Source: Candidatus Xianfuyuplasma coldseepsis
Lineage (GTDB): Bacteria > Bacillota_I > Bacilli_A > Izemoplasmatales > Izemoplasmataceae
Assembly: GCF_014023125.1 (NCBI RefSeq)
Contig: NZ_CP048914.1
Coordinates: 62,001-126,000, forward strand
DNA length: 64,000 nucleotides
Direction of reading: 5' to 3'
The stretch's first letter is position 1, and every line of letters begins with the position of its first letter. Positions 9,719 to 18,006 of the stretch are shown in pieces. The translations under genes and the position numbers were made by a program. Under the pieces are notes generated by a model, which saw only the letters and a program-made list of their open reading frames with translations, was not told the origin of the DNA and did not search any database.

Positions 9719-10951
9719 ATGAAAAAACCAAAAAGTATTATTGGACTACTAATCGTATTCATTGGTGCCGCATTTTATGTATCACAAACATTCCTGGGAA
9801 TCGACTTGTTGGGATTCATTATCCCCGATACTGAAGCACCAACAATTGATGTCAGTAGTTTACCTGAAACGGTAACGTTAAATGGCACCTATGATCTGTC
9901 GGGTATCACCTGTGATGACAATCGGGATTTCGACTGTGAATTTGTTATAGAAGGAACGATTGATACTACCACACTAGGTGAACAAACCATTACCATTCGT
10001 GCAGTTGACATCGCAGGGAATATTGAAGAGATCGTTGTTACAGTTGACGTCGTGGAAGGATTGGTTACCACAATCTATGTCCCTGATGGCTACTATGATG
10101 ATGCATCCGGATTATCCGGTGAATTACTGAAAAACGCGCTTAATGACATTATCACAAATCACACAGAGTATCCATATACCGATAGTGATCCCGAAGATAT
10201 TGATGTCTGGAAAATGTTACGTGCTGCTGATGAAGACCCTGATAACGCCGACAATGTAATCATGTTCTATAGTGGGTTTAGTTGGTACAAAGAATGTCAA
10301 GATACATCCACTCAATATCTACCAGACTACTGCTATCAAACCGAAGGTACCGAAGAGATTCAAGTCGAGTGGAACCGCGAACACATTTGGTCAAAATCCC
10401 ATGGTGATTTTGATGAAGATCCTGATATGTACTTAGGGTACTCTATGGGAGCTCATAACGATGCTCACCATCTGGTCGCAGCGGAACGTCGAATGAACTC
10501 AACAAAGAACAATCGCTTCTTTGATGACTGTCATGATGGTATCGATGATACCGATGTTGAAGATGTAGGTTTTGGCAATTACACCTGTGGTGAATGGTTC
10601 TTTGAACCTCGAGATGAAGTCAAAGGTGATGTTGCTCGAATGCTATTCTATATGGCTACAAGATATGAAGGTGAAGACGGTGATTTTGTGGATTTGGAAT
10701 TAGCTGTCGATATCAAATCCTTGGCTCCAGAACTCCATTTAAAAGACAATCATTTACCCTACTACAGTAATTTAGCTACGTTACTACGCTGGCATTTGGA
10801 AGATCCCGTTGATGAATGGGAATTAGAACGTAACGAAACCGTCTATTCATTCCAAGGCAATCGCAATCCGTTTATCGATCATCCCGAATATGTCGAGTTG
10901 ATATGGGGAACTGCCGATAACCCCATTCTGTACACAAGTATTTCAGATTAA
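9719..10951 (+). CDS. Secreted endonuclease I with Ig-like domain
   Basis: 410 residues. Residues 7-25 form a signal peptide or membrane anchor. Residues 38-115 are a DUF5011/Big-type Ig-like domain (DTEAPTIDV at its start). The rest is endonuclease I (EndA/Vvn type): NREHIWSKSHG and GAHNDAHHLVAAERRMNSTK contain the His-Asn metal-finger residues, and a late RNPFIDHPEYVELIWG motif closes the domain. Family members cut DNA without sequence preference outside the cell, using Mg2+. Pairs of Cys (CDDNRDFDC, CQDTSTQYLPDYC, CHDGIDDTD...C) fit an exported, disulphide-bonded protein. Start fixed by AAAGGAG. Confidence 0.92.
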   Translation: MKKPKSIIGLLIVFIGAAFYVSQTFLGIDLLGFIIPDTEAPTIDVSSLPETVTLNGTYDLSGITCDDNRDFDCEFVIEGTIDTTTLGEQTITIRAVDIAGNIEEIVVTVDVVEGLVTTIYVPDGYYDDASGLSGELLKNALNDIITNHTEYPYTDSDPEDIDVWKMLRAADEDPDNADNVIMFYSGFSWYKECQDTSTQYLPDYCYQTEGTEEIQVEWNREHIWSKSHGDFDEDPDMYLGYSMGAHNDAHHLVAAERRMNSTKNNRFFDDCHDGIDDTDVEDVGFGNYTCGEWFFEPRDEVKGDVARMLFYMATRYEGEDGDFVDLELAVDIKSLAPELHLKDNHLPYYSNLATLLRWHLEDPVDEWELERNETVYSFQGNRNPFIDHPEYVELIWGTADNPILYTSISD

Positions 10952-10952
10952 A

Positions 10953-10983
10953 CAAAAAAAGCACATTATTGTGCTTTTTTTGT
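10953..10983. terminator. Bidirectional terminator
   Basis: AAAAAAGCACA/TGTGCTTTTTT hairpin between the convergent nuclease and YwaF-like genes. Confidence 0.85.
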
Positions 10984-11742
10984 TCTCCATTTACGAATCC
11001 ATGGAACCCATGTCGGAAACGACATCAGGAACCATACAGGAGTGTAGTATAAGATTAATCCTGGGTATAGATAAATAACTGGAATTGGTCGACTGACTTC
11101 CTCTCCTAACACAGTTGTTGTATAGCGCAAGAATGGTGCTACATTCTCAAAAACGCGATATACCGTATCAAATCCACCCCAGATACCCATATAATTGTAA
11201 TATCGATTCTCGATTCCTGATCGAACCAATAAGTTGGATAAATAGAAATTATAGAGGGCTCCGACAGAGATATACGCAATTAGATAAGGATACGACTTGA
11301 TCGATGGTTTATGTAGTTTCCATGAAACCATCAATACAGGAACAGCCACTAAAATAAGATGTGCAAAGAAAAAGCGGATGGTATTAAAATATAAAATGGG
11401 ATCGCCTTCAATATTATTGGGATAAAACAAGCTGTGAGAAGCAAACAAGGCTGCAACAAAGAACATAATATCTTTAGATACTCTATTCTTTGAGGTAATT
11501 AAGAATGGGAATAGCATGGTGTTAAAGCCACATAAATCCTCGAAAAAGATCATCCTCGTTGTTACATCAGGATCGAGCCAGATTCGCGAAAAATGTAGTA
11601 CCCAAGCAAAGATGGTAAAAGAAAATAACAGACGCCATTGAAACTGTGCAGAACGATGTCGAAACGCAAAATATAATCCGACAACACTTGCAATTGCTGA
11701 AAACGACCAGACAAAATAAACAAACGAGAAAATATCGAGCAT
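10966..11742 (-). CDS. YwaF/TIGR02206-like membrane protein
   Basis: 258 residues with seven predicted membrane helices and short loops. Its layout and the motifs LHFSRIWLDPD and DLCGFNTMLFPF match the TIGR02206/YwaF group (related to TMEM164). GAAGGA precedes the ATG. No biochemical role can be stated from the sequence; some relatives are proposed to act on lipids. Confidence 0.65.
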   Translation of the reverse strand: MLDIFSFVYFVWSFSAIASVVGLYFAFRHRSAQFQWRLLFSFTIFAWVLHFSRIWLDPDVTTRMIFFEDLCGFNTMLFPFLITSKNRVSKDIMFFVAALFASHSLFYPNNIEGDPILYFNTIRFFFAHLILVAVPVLMVSWKLHKPSIKSYPYLIAYISVGALYNFYLSNLLVRSGIENRYYNYMGIWGGFDTVYRVFENVAPFLRYTTTVLGEEVSRPIPVIYLYPGLILYYTPVWFLMSFPTWVPWIRKWRTKKAQ

Positions 11743-11837
11743 AATTACACATCCTTCTACTATTAATTATACTGATTTTTTTGATATTGTATAGATGTTG
11801 TCTTTGAAAAGATCTATAATAAAGGTGAGGTGATACG

Positions 11838-12617
11838 ATGGATGATCTCTATATCTACTTCTCCGGAACAGGCAATACTAAGTATGTGATGGAACAGTTC
11901 GCAGCTGAATTGTCTTCTTCATATGCGATACACTCTATTGAAGAAAAGAATCTTGATTTTACTACGTTAATCCATAAGGCAGATACAATTACGATTGGTT
12001 ATCCCATTTATGAAAGTATGATGCCCCATATTATGGAAGATTTTCTAGTAGAACATCAAAATGCCTTTGAACTCAAAACTATTTCTGTCATCGTTACTCA
12101 AATGTTATTTAGTGGCGATGGTGCTAACTTAGCCTGCAAATTGTTAAAGCATCAAGATATTAAAGTGGAACACACTATCCATATCAATATGCCAAACAAT
12201 CTTACCGACCTACGTATTTTTCCTGTGAAAACACATTCTGAAGCGAGTGCAAAGATTGAGAAAGCACACAATAAAATCATCGCCATAGTCGATCAAATCA
12301 AACGTGGGAAAAACATAAAAAGTGGACGAATGTGGTATTCATGGATTTTAGGTTTTTTCGTACAACGATTATATGCAAGAATGATGGATAAAGCAATGCG
12401 AAAACGCTTATACATAAACCATAAAGAATGTAGTAAGTGCAGAATATGTGTAGGTCTTTGTCCAGTTGATAATTTAGAATTTAAAGATAACAGAATTATC
12501 ACAATGAACCAATGTACTCTCTGTTATCGTTGTATCAATTCATGTCCTGAACAAGCAATAAGCCTGTTTACCAAGAAAGGACCCAAAAAGCAATATATCC
12601 GTCCAGACTATAGATAA
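11838..12617 (+). CDS. EFR1-type flavodoxin-ferredoxin fusion
   Basis: 259 residues. The N-terminus has the FMN phosphate loop YFSGTGNTKYV (about 5-15) and a flavodoxin-like fold. The C-terminal 70 residues hold two 4Fe-4S motifs, CSKCRICVGLCPVDN and CTLCYRCINSCPEQA. Proteins of this layout (EFR1 family) are soluble electron carriers in anaerobes; partners are unknown. It is monocistronic, with GGTGAGGTG ahead of the start. Confidence 0.88.
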   Translation: MDDLYIYFSGTGNTKYVMEQFAAELSSSYAIHSIEEKNLDFTTLIHKADTITIGYPIYESMMPHIMEDFLVEHQNAFELKTISVIVTQMLFSGDGANLACKLLKHQDIKVEHTIHINMPNNLTDLRIFPVKTHSEASAKIEKAHNKIIAIVDQIKRGKNIKSGRMWYSWILGFFVQRLYARMMDKAMRKRLYINHKECSKCRICVGLCPVDNLEFKDNRIITMNQCTLCYRCINSCPEQAISLFTKKGPKKQYIRPDYR

Positions 12618-12645
12618 AAAGCATGTGTCAGTTCATGCTTTTTTT
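12616..12645. terminator. Bidirectional terminator
   Basis: AAAAAGCATG/CATGCTTTTT hairpin between convergent genes. Confidence 0.8.
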
Positions 12646-13087
12646 ATAGATACTTATACATTACAATCTCATGATCTTTCTGTTCTACTTCGACAAACCC
12701 ATTCTTCTTGTAAGCCTTAAAGGCTGCAATATTGTCTTTTTCTACTGTCAACTGTACATAGTCTTGGTCATAATCATATCGCCAAACCGCAAAATTGATT
12801 CCTGCATCAATAAAATCATTACTAAAACCTTTACCAACATAATCCGGATGGATTGCAAGACCAAGTTCAATGATTGGTCCCTTAAGATAGTATTCAAACA
12901 GTCCAAACAATGTGTTCTCTACGAATACAGCGTAACCATCACATTGTTCCGGTCCTATAATCTTGTTCGTTTTTGCATAATTGTCAATATAGGGTTGCAT
13001 ATAGATTGATTTCATGAATCCGTCGTAACGCCATAAGGAAATTGCTGTCACGTCGTCCATGGTTAGTGGTTTAAATGTGAAGTTCAT
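12644..13087 (-). CDS. GNAT acetyltransferase
   Basis: 147 residues. The acetyl-CoA site is in the region LGLAIHPDYVGKGFSNDFID, followed by the beta4-alpha4 core (LTVEKDNIAAFKAYKKNGF). I start at ATG 13087, which has GGGGGAAG before it; the upstream in-frame extension has no start signal. Small single-domain members acetylate amines of small molecules or proteins; the substrate is not predictable. Confidence 0.8.
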   Translation of the reverse strand: MNFTFKPLTMDDVTAISLWRYDGFMKSIYMQPYIDNYAKTNKIIGPEQCDGYAVFVENTLFGLFEYYLKGPIIELGLAIHPDYVGKGFSNDFIDAGINFAVWRYDYDQDYVQLTVEKDNIAAFKAYKKNGFVEVEQKDHEIVMYKYL

Positions 13088-13615
13088 TATCTTCCCCCAT
13101 TTCACTTGTATTATATCAAAAAAAAAAGAGTTTTGACAGATATCAAAGACCCTTTCGCACCATAACATTGGCGTTTTTTTTATACATGTCTTGTCATTAT
13201 GGACTTTATCACTGTTTTTGATAACCTCTAGACTAACTTTACTACAACCTCTAGACTAACTTTACTATAAATAATGCTGAAAGTTCATATTTTGATAAGT
13301 CATAACGATATAACTGATTATTACAATTATACTATAAAAACAGCATAGTTATTTGTCCAATTAGGTTTGTCCATTTTCCGTCACTTTCAATAATATGCTG
13401 TCTCATTCAATCTGGCTTGAGCGGAAGTTATAGCTGTCAAATACTAGTAATCAAAATATTTTTATCAGAAGTTCTCTTTGTGAGAACATATCCACTGTGG
13501 GCTTTCGTGTGTGGGAAGATATCAACGACATTATAACTTGGTAACTGTATCCTTTACCGTAGATGACATTAACCAGCATCTGATATCATTAAAACCAAAC
13601 TTATTCCCTCTTATT
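13088..13615. other. Non-coding 528 bp at the left edge of the accessory block
   Basis: No convincing gene on either strand. It contains a 22-bp sequence repeated twice at 23-bp spacing (13223-13267). Base composition changes here from the core-gene flank to the AT-richer block on the right, so this looks like a junction with mobile-element debris. Confidence 0.5.
13223..13267 (+). repeat. Tandem 22-bp iterons, 23-bp period
   Basis: Two exact copies of AACCTCTAGACTAACTTTAC(TA) at 13223 and 13246. A diverged pair with the same 23-bp period occurs at 22262 and 22285, in the same orientation. Repeated sites of this size are typical of transposase-binding ends (IS21 or Tn7-like), but no matching transposase is in the window. 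Confidence 0.7.
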
Positions 13616-13849
13616 TTATAAAGCTTTTACTTGAGATTTTATAACTTCATATCCTAATTTATCAATGGTATTTTCAATATCTTTTATAGATACTTTTTCA
13701 TCATCATATTCCACTCTTACTTTACTTGAATTAAATAGCACCTTTATGCTTTTTTTGTCTACTCCATCTAATGATTTAACTCCATTTTCTATTTTTTGCA
13801 TACATGATGGACATGTTAATGTTTCTAATTGAATTGTTGCTTTTTGCAT
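13616..13849 (-). CDS. Heavy-metal-associated (HMA) domain protein
   Basis: 77 residues forming one HMA domain with the metal site TCPSC (12-16) and the family pattern GVKSLDGVDKKSIKV. Such proteins deliver Cu+ or Zn2+ to P1B ATPases or bind the metal in the cytosol. It lies 89 bp behind the P1B ATPase gene but has its own perfect FNR box at 13910-13923, so it can be transcribed separately. The ATPase lacks its own N-terminal HMA domain, so this small protein may serve as its soluble partner. AAAGGAG precedes the ATG. Confidence 0.85.
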   Translation of the reverse strand: MQKATIQLETLTCPSCMQKIENGVKSLDGVDKKSIKVLFNSSKVRVEYDDEKVSIKDIENTIDKLGYEVIKSQVKAL

Positions 13850-13909
13850 TTTTCATCTCTCCTTTAGTTTATGTTAATTGTATTATATACTATTATTATC
13901 TATAATAAA

Positions 13910-13923
13910 TTGATTTACATCAA
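13910..13923. promoter_or_regulatory. FNR box upstream of the HMA gene
   Basis: TTGATTTACATCAA, exact match to TTGAT-N4-ATCAA, centred 67 bp before the start codon. Confidence 0.75.
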
Positions 13924-13938
13924 GAATTTTATTTATTT

Positions 13939-15792
13939 TTATTTTCTTAATTTATAGCGAAGAAGTCTCATACCATTTAAAATCACTACTAATATACTTG
14001 CTTCATGTACTAACATACCGATTGACATGTTCATCCATTCACTAAAGAATACGCTGGCAAGAAGGACTAATACAACCCCTACTGCAATAATAATATTTTG
14101 AAGCATGTTATTAGCGGTTGCTTTTGTTAAACCTAATGCATATGGCAAGCGGCTGAAATCTGAATTCATTAAAACAACATCTGAAGTTTCGATTGCTACA
14201 TCTGTTCCATTTCCCATAGCAATTCCAATTTGTGCTAGAGCTAGTGAAGGACTATCATTTACTCCATCTCCAACAAATGCCACGATTTGACCTTTTTCTT
14301 GTAACTCTTTAATATATGTTGCTTTATCTTCTGGCAACATATGTCCATGAGCTTCTGTAAGTCCTAGTTCACGTGCTACTAAATCAACTGTTCCTTGGTT
14401 ATCACCAGAAAGAACTACTAGATTTTTAACACCAAGTTTTTTCAACTTTTTAAGATCATCTTTTACACCCGGGCGAATTTGATCACGAATACCCATCAAT
14501 GCTTTTAATTCACCATCAACTGATGTTAAAACAAGTGAATTTCCGTTTTTCTCAAATCTGGCAATATCTGCACGAGCTTTTTCACTTAAAAGAATATTTT
14601 CTTGCTCCATTAGTGCCACATTACCGACTGCAACTTTATGACCTTCTACATGAGCTACAATTCCTCCACCTTTTACAACATCTGTTTTTTCAACTGTATA
14701 TAATTTTATATCTCCAATATATTCTACAACTGCTTTTGCTAATGGATGATCTGATTCCTTTTCAACACTTGCTAGATACCCTAATACTTCATATACATTA
14801 TCTGCATAAATTTCTTTATCAGCTACTTTAGGATTTCCTATTGTTAATGTACCTGTTTTGTCAAATACCATGGTATCTAGTCTGCTAAAGTCACTAATAA
14901 CCTCGCTACCTTTTAGAAGGACTCCATGACGTGCTCCATTGCCAATCCCCGCGACGTTTGAAACCGGTACACCGATTACCAATGCTCCTGGACATCCTAA
15001 AACTAATATTGTAATTGCAAGTTCAATATCCCTTGAAAATATCCATACAATAAAAGAGAGAACTAAAACAGCTGGTGTGTAGTATTTAGAAAATCTATCA
15101 ATGAAACGTTCTGCTTCTGATTTTGAATCCTGTGCTTCTTCAACCAACTCAATGATTTTACCAAAAGTAGTATCCTCACCTACACGATCAGCAGTGATTT
15201 GAATAGTTCCATTTTCTAAAATTGTTCCGGCATATACCCCCGAATCTTTCTTTTTACTTACAGGAACCGCTTCTCCTGTAATACTTGCTTCATTAATATG
15301 CCCTTCTCCTGTTAACACTGTACCGTCAACTGGGATTTTTGCACCCGTTTTAACAAGCAAAATATCTCCTACATCAACTTCATCTATTTCTACTTCTTCA
15401 AACTCACCATTTTCCACTTGTTTTAAGGCACTTTCTGGTGCCATTTGAGTTAATTCTTTAATTGCAGAACGTGTTTTATTAAGTGTCCTTTGTTCTAGAT
15501 AAGCTCCAAATAGAAATAAAAATGTAACAATTGCTGATTCTTCGTAGTTTCTAACTATAAAGGCTCCGATAACTGCAATGGTAACTAAAACATCAATACT
15601 AACTACTTTGACTTTTAATGCTTGATACGCTTGAATCGCAATAGGTGAAACTCCCAAAATTGAAGCAATTACTAATGCCCATATGGCTATTTGTTCGTTT
15701 TCGAAGCCTAATTTACTAACAAATGCAATTATTATTAAAATTGCACTTACTATTGTAATATGGTTTTTTCTTCCTAATATAAATTTTTGCAT
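13939..15792 (-). CDS. P1B-type heavy-metal ATPase with CPG motif
   Basis: 617 residues from ATG 15792 (GGAGG 9 bases upstream; the ATG at 15798 is too close to it). There is no N-terminal HMA domain. Visible motifs: ASITGEAVP (actuator), LGCPGALVIGVP in the sixth helix, FDKTGTLTIG (phosphorylation), SDHPLAK (P1B HP motif), GDGVNDSPSLA (hinge). CPG replaces the usual CPC, CPH or SPC metal-site triplet, so the ion cannot be assigned by the standard key; Zn, Fe or Cd export are all possible. It follows the putative di-iron repair gene in one FNR-box-controlled unit. Confidence 0.9.
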   Translation of the reverse strand: MQKFILGRKNHITIVSAILIIIAFVSKLGFENEQIAIWALVIASILGVSPIAIQAYQALKVKVVSIDVLVTIAVIGAFIVRNYEESAIVTFLFLFGAYLEQRTLNKTRSAIKELTQMAPESALKQVENGEFEEVEIDEVDVGDILLVKTGAKIPVDGTVLTGEGHINEASITGEAVPVSKKKDSGVYAGTILENGTIQITADRVGEDTTFGKIIELVEEAQDSKSEAERFIDRFSKYYTPAVLVLSFIVWIFSRDIELAITILVLGCPGALVIGVPVSNVAGIGNGARHGVLLKGSEVISDFSRLDTMVFDKTGTLTIGNPKVADKEIYADNVYEVLGYLASVEKESDHPLAKAVVEYIGDIKLYTVEKTDVVKGGGIVAHVEGHKVAVGNVALMEQENILLSEKARADIARFEKNGNSLVLTSVDGELKALMGIRDQIRPGVKDDLKKLKKLGVKNLVVLSGDNQGTVDLVARELGLTEAHGHMLPEDKATYIKELQEKGQIVAFVGDGVNDSPSLALAQIGIAMGNGTDVAIETSDVVLMNSDFSRLPYALGLTKATANNMLQNIIIAVGVVLVLLASVFFSEWMNMSIGMLVHEASILVVILNGMRLLRYKLRK

Positions 15793-15850
15793 ATTCATAC
15801 TCCTCCCTATTAGATTATTTATATCTTTTCATTGCTTTGTTTATTTTCTT

Positions 15851-16153
15851 TTATGCTTCATATGCTTTATCTAATTCTGCTAACATGTTATATACTGCTT
15901 CATAACTTTCGCATACATCACCTGGAACTGTATAATTATCTGTGATTTCACGTAATTTTACAAACTCCTCTTTTAAGTCCGGCTTTTCTACTCCCGCATC
16001 TTTTGCTTTCTTTGCAAGTTCATCATATACTTTACGAACCTGGTAGAATTCTGGATGATTTCCTCCATGAACTTTTGCTACAACTGGAACATATTGTGCT
16101 AATGTTTTTAAATGAGTTTCCTTTACTTGATTAAAATTTAATTGTCTTGACAT
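15851..16153 (-). CDS. Small di-iron Fe-S repair-like protein (Ric/ScdA C-terminal type)
   Basis: 100 residues, mostly helical, with His residues in VHGGNHPEFYQVRKVY. This pattern resembles the short clostridial proteins annotated as 'iron-sulfur cluster repair di-iron protein, ric', in which His and Glu/Asp hold a non-haem di-iron centre. The first gene of an FNR-box-controlled pair with the P1B ATPase (gap 52 bp), which fits a response to oxygen, nitric oxide or metal damage. Recognition is from motif memory, so moderate confidence. GAAGGGA precedes the ATG. Confidence 0.6.
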   Translation of the reverse strand: MSRQLNFNQVKETHLKTLAQYVPVVAKVHGGNHPEFYQVRKVYDELAKKAKDAGVEKPDLKEEFVKLREITDNYTVPGDVCESYEAVYNMLAELDKAYEA

Positions 16154-16227
16154 ATTTTTTCCCTTCTTTCTTGTTTTATTTTTTCTTTATCTTGATTATA
16201 TAATACTATAGATTGAACGAAATTAAA

Positions 16228-16241
16228 TTGATCTAAATCAA
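16228..16241. promoter_or_regulatory. FNR box upstream of the di-iron repair gene
   Basis: TTGATCTAAATCAA, exact TTGAT-N4-ATCAA palindrome, centred about 81 bp before the start at 16153. Confidence 0.8.
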
Positions 16242-16302
16242 GTTTAGTCTTTTTTAAATGTTTTAATAATTTTTACTACTATTTTACTTTATATTATCAC
16301 AT

Positions 16303-17067
16303 CTATACCAACAACAATCCATCTAAATCCAAAATCTCAATCTTTCTACCTGATTTTTGTTTTATATATCCTTCATTTTCAAGGTCAGCTAACTTTCTAC
16401 TAATAGTTTCTGGAGTAGTTCCTAGATAAGAGGCTAAATCCTTTTTACTCATTGGCAATTCAATTTCCATTGGACCATCTCCGCTTTCCATGCATTCTGC
16501 AAGAAACAGTGCTAATCTAGTATCTACCTTCTCTGTGGCAAATCTAGTTGTTTGTTTTTCTGATGTTTCTAATCGGTTAGAGAATTCCGATAAAATCTTC
16601 AAAGATATAGTAGGGTACTTTAATAAAAATTCTTGCAAATCATTTCTACTAATCATACATACATCGGTATCACTCATTGCTTCTGCATATGCTTCCTGAA
16701 TTGATTCGCGAAACAAGGCAAGCTCTCCAGTGAAATCGCCTGGATTTAATATTCTCACTAATTGTTCTTTTCCTGATTCAGACAAACGGTAAATTCGAAT
16801 TTTCCCTTTACTTACAATATATAACAAGTCGGATATATCTCCCTCTCGGTAAATTACTTCACCCTTTTTAAAAGAGGTCGATTTCGTTACTTTCATAATT
16901 TCCTCCATCTGTTCTCCTTCTAAATGATTAAAGATGGGAACTACAGTGATACATGAAGCGTGTGAAGCTGACTCATGTCCTTGATGATGAGTGTGAGTAA
17001 CATCGTGATACCCTTGTTTTTCTATATATTGATTTTTAATTTCATGCATCAAATCCTTTTTTTTCAT
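16303..17067 (-). CDS. Crp/Fnr-family regulator, FNR-like recognition helix
   Basis: 254 residues. A 38-residue His-rich leader (THTHHQGHESASHASC) precedes a cyclic-nucleotide-type beta barrel (FKKGEVIYREGDISDLLYIV, about 69-88; PGDFTGELALF), a dimer helix and a C-terminal HTH_Crp. The recognition helix TPETISRKLADLENEGYI has E-x-x-S-R, the residues by which FNR reads TTGAT. Only three Cys are present (C39, one in DVCMIS and one in AECMES), so a standard four-Cys FNR cluster is unlikely; lactic-acid-bacterial FLP-type redox or metal sensing is possible. Two FNR boxes lie in front of the adjacent operons. The start overlaps the preceding stop (ATGA). Confidence 0.9.
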   Translation of the reverse strand: MKKKDLMHEIKNQYIEKQGYHDVTHTHHQGHESASHASCITVVPIFNHLEGEQMEEIMKVTKSTSFKKGEVIYREGDISDLLYIVSKGKIRIYRLSESGKEQLVRILNPGDFTGELALFRESIQEAYAEAMSDTDVCMISRNDLQEFLLKYPTISLKILSEFSNRLETSEKQTTRFATEKVDTRLALFLAECMESGDGPMEIELPMSKKDLASYLGTTPETISRKLADLENEGYIKQKSGRKIEILDLDGLLLV

Positions 17068-17309
17068 TTGAATGCCCCTTTCATATTCTCTCTTAAGGTC
17101 TCTTTAGCTTTTTCCAAGTACCCACGAGTCCAGTAAATGCAGGTAAACTTATCCGGATGAATAATTGCGTTATCATCATAGTCAGGATTTTCGAGTGTAC
17201 TTTTTAGACGTCCTATTTCTTGCTTAAGTCCTCGGATGGCGGTCATTATTTCTTCCTTTGTCTTTCCTTTGAGATACTCTTCATAGTAACTTTCCGGACT
17301 AATCATCAT
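17064..17309 (-). CDS. Small helical hypothetical protein
   Basis: 81 residues, charged and helical (EEIMTAIRGLKQEIGRLKST suggests a coiled coil) with one Cys. Not recognised. It is translationally coupled to the Crp/Fnr regulator (4-bp ATGA overlap) and has a strong AAAGGAGG site, so it is a real gene and may act with that regulator. Its upstream partner in the operon was an XRE gene now reduced to its tail. Confidence 0.7.
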   Translation of the reverse strand: MMISPESYYEEYLKGKTKEEIMTAIRGLKQEIGRLKSTLENPDYDDNAIIHPDKFTCIYWTRGYLEKAKETLRENMKGAFK

Positions 17310-17324
17310 ATTAGACTGCCTCCT

Positions 17325-17438
17325 TTAATCATTAGATATTTTTATTTCATCTCCATCAGGTAAAATAAATGCCTGCTCAAACCTGACACCCAGTACATCT
17401 GCGATGGCTTTCAACTCCTTTGTATAACTATTATACAT
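17325..17438 (-). pseudogene. Truncated XRE regulator (C-terminal 37 codons)
   Basis: The frame reads YTKELKAIADVLGVRFEQAF then ILPDGDEIKISND and a stop: the last helix and tail of an XRE/HTH_3 regulator. Everything upstream is replaced by the left end of an IS3-family element (17405-17488). Originally it probably headed the operon with the 81-residue protein and the Crp/Fnr regulator. Confidence 0.65.
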
Positions 17439-17488
17439 TATGTTCTATTATGTGGTACCTATGTGTCCCACTTTTTCATAGCAGAGCA
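17405..17488 (-). mobile_element. Solo left end of the IS3-family element
   Basis: 84 bp matching, with few changes, the left 84 bp of the complete element at 25255-25338, including TGCTCTGCTA at the outer tip and GGGACACATAGGTACCACA. Similarity stops one base before the position of the orfA start codon. No transposase or right end is present here. Confidence 0.85.
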
Positions 17489-17529
17489 TTTCTAATGCTA
17501 TTTTCTTTGTGTCAAAATGGGGTCTTTCA

Positions 17530-17919
17530 CTATAGTTTAGAATCGTTTGTAAAAATAGTGCTACTGTTATAATTATCATTAAGTGTAATGTCGTATCTAC
17601 TTGCTAGGTCTTTCATACCTGTAGCTTTATAAACTCTTTTCACCATAGAACTTACAAATGGTCCACCAGGACTATCGGCTATAGTTACTTTACATCCATG
17701 ATCTAAAAATATGTTTACTAAAGCTTCAACAAAAACAGGATGAGTAGTAGCAGCTTGTTCTGGTTTTTTAATTGTTAATAAGTTAACTTTAAGTAAAACT
17801 GATTCCCCAGGTTTTACATATTTATCTAATCCTCCTAAGTTTTCTAACGAAGATTTAATGCTATCAGTAACTAGTGTAAGGTTATAATCATTACATTTTA
17901 TTAGTATAACTTTGTTCAT
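17530..17919 (-). pseudogene. DUF362-family gene, 3' truncated
   Basis: 129 residues from ATG 17919 (GAGAGGTG upstream): LLKVNLLTIKKPEQAATTHP, ADSPGGPFVSSMVKRVYKAT and so on match the N-terminal third of DUF362 proteins, which normally exceed 300 residues and often carry ferredoxin domains. The frame ends shortly before the solo IS3 end, which probably marks the deletion. Unlikely to be functional. Confidence 0.75.
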
Positions 17920-17941
17920 TATTTCACCTCTCGTATAATAT

Positions 17942-17970
17942 GTGTATAAGATCGTAATGATTTTATACAC
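17942..17970. promoter_or_regulatory. Inverted repeat upstream of the DUF362 gene
   Basis: GTGTATAA and TTATACAC arms separated by 13 bp, overlapping the presumed promoter on the minus strand. Candidate operator; no regulator assigned. Confidence 0.35.
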
Positions 17971-18006
17971 TTTTATTTTTTAAATCTTTTAAGCTTTATT
18001 TATTAG

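Noticed and set aside
13088-13615. Degenerate gene in the 528-bp gap
   Set aside because: All frames on both strands are broken by frequent stops and no motif could be recognised.
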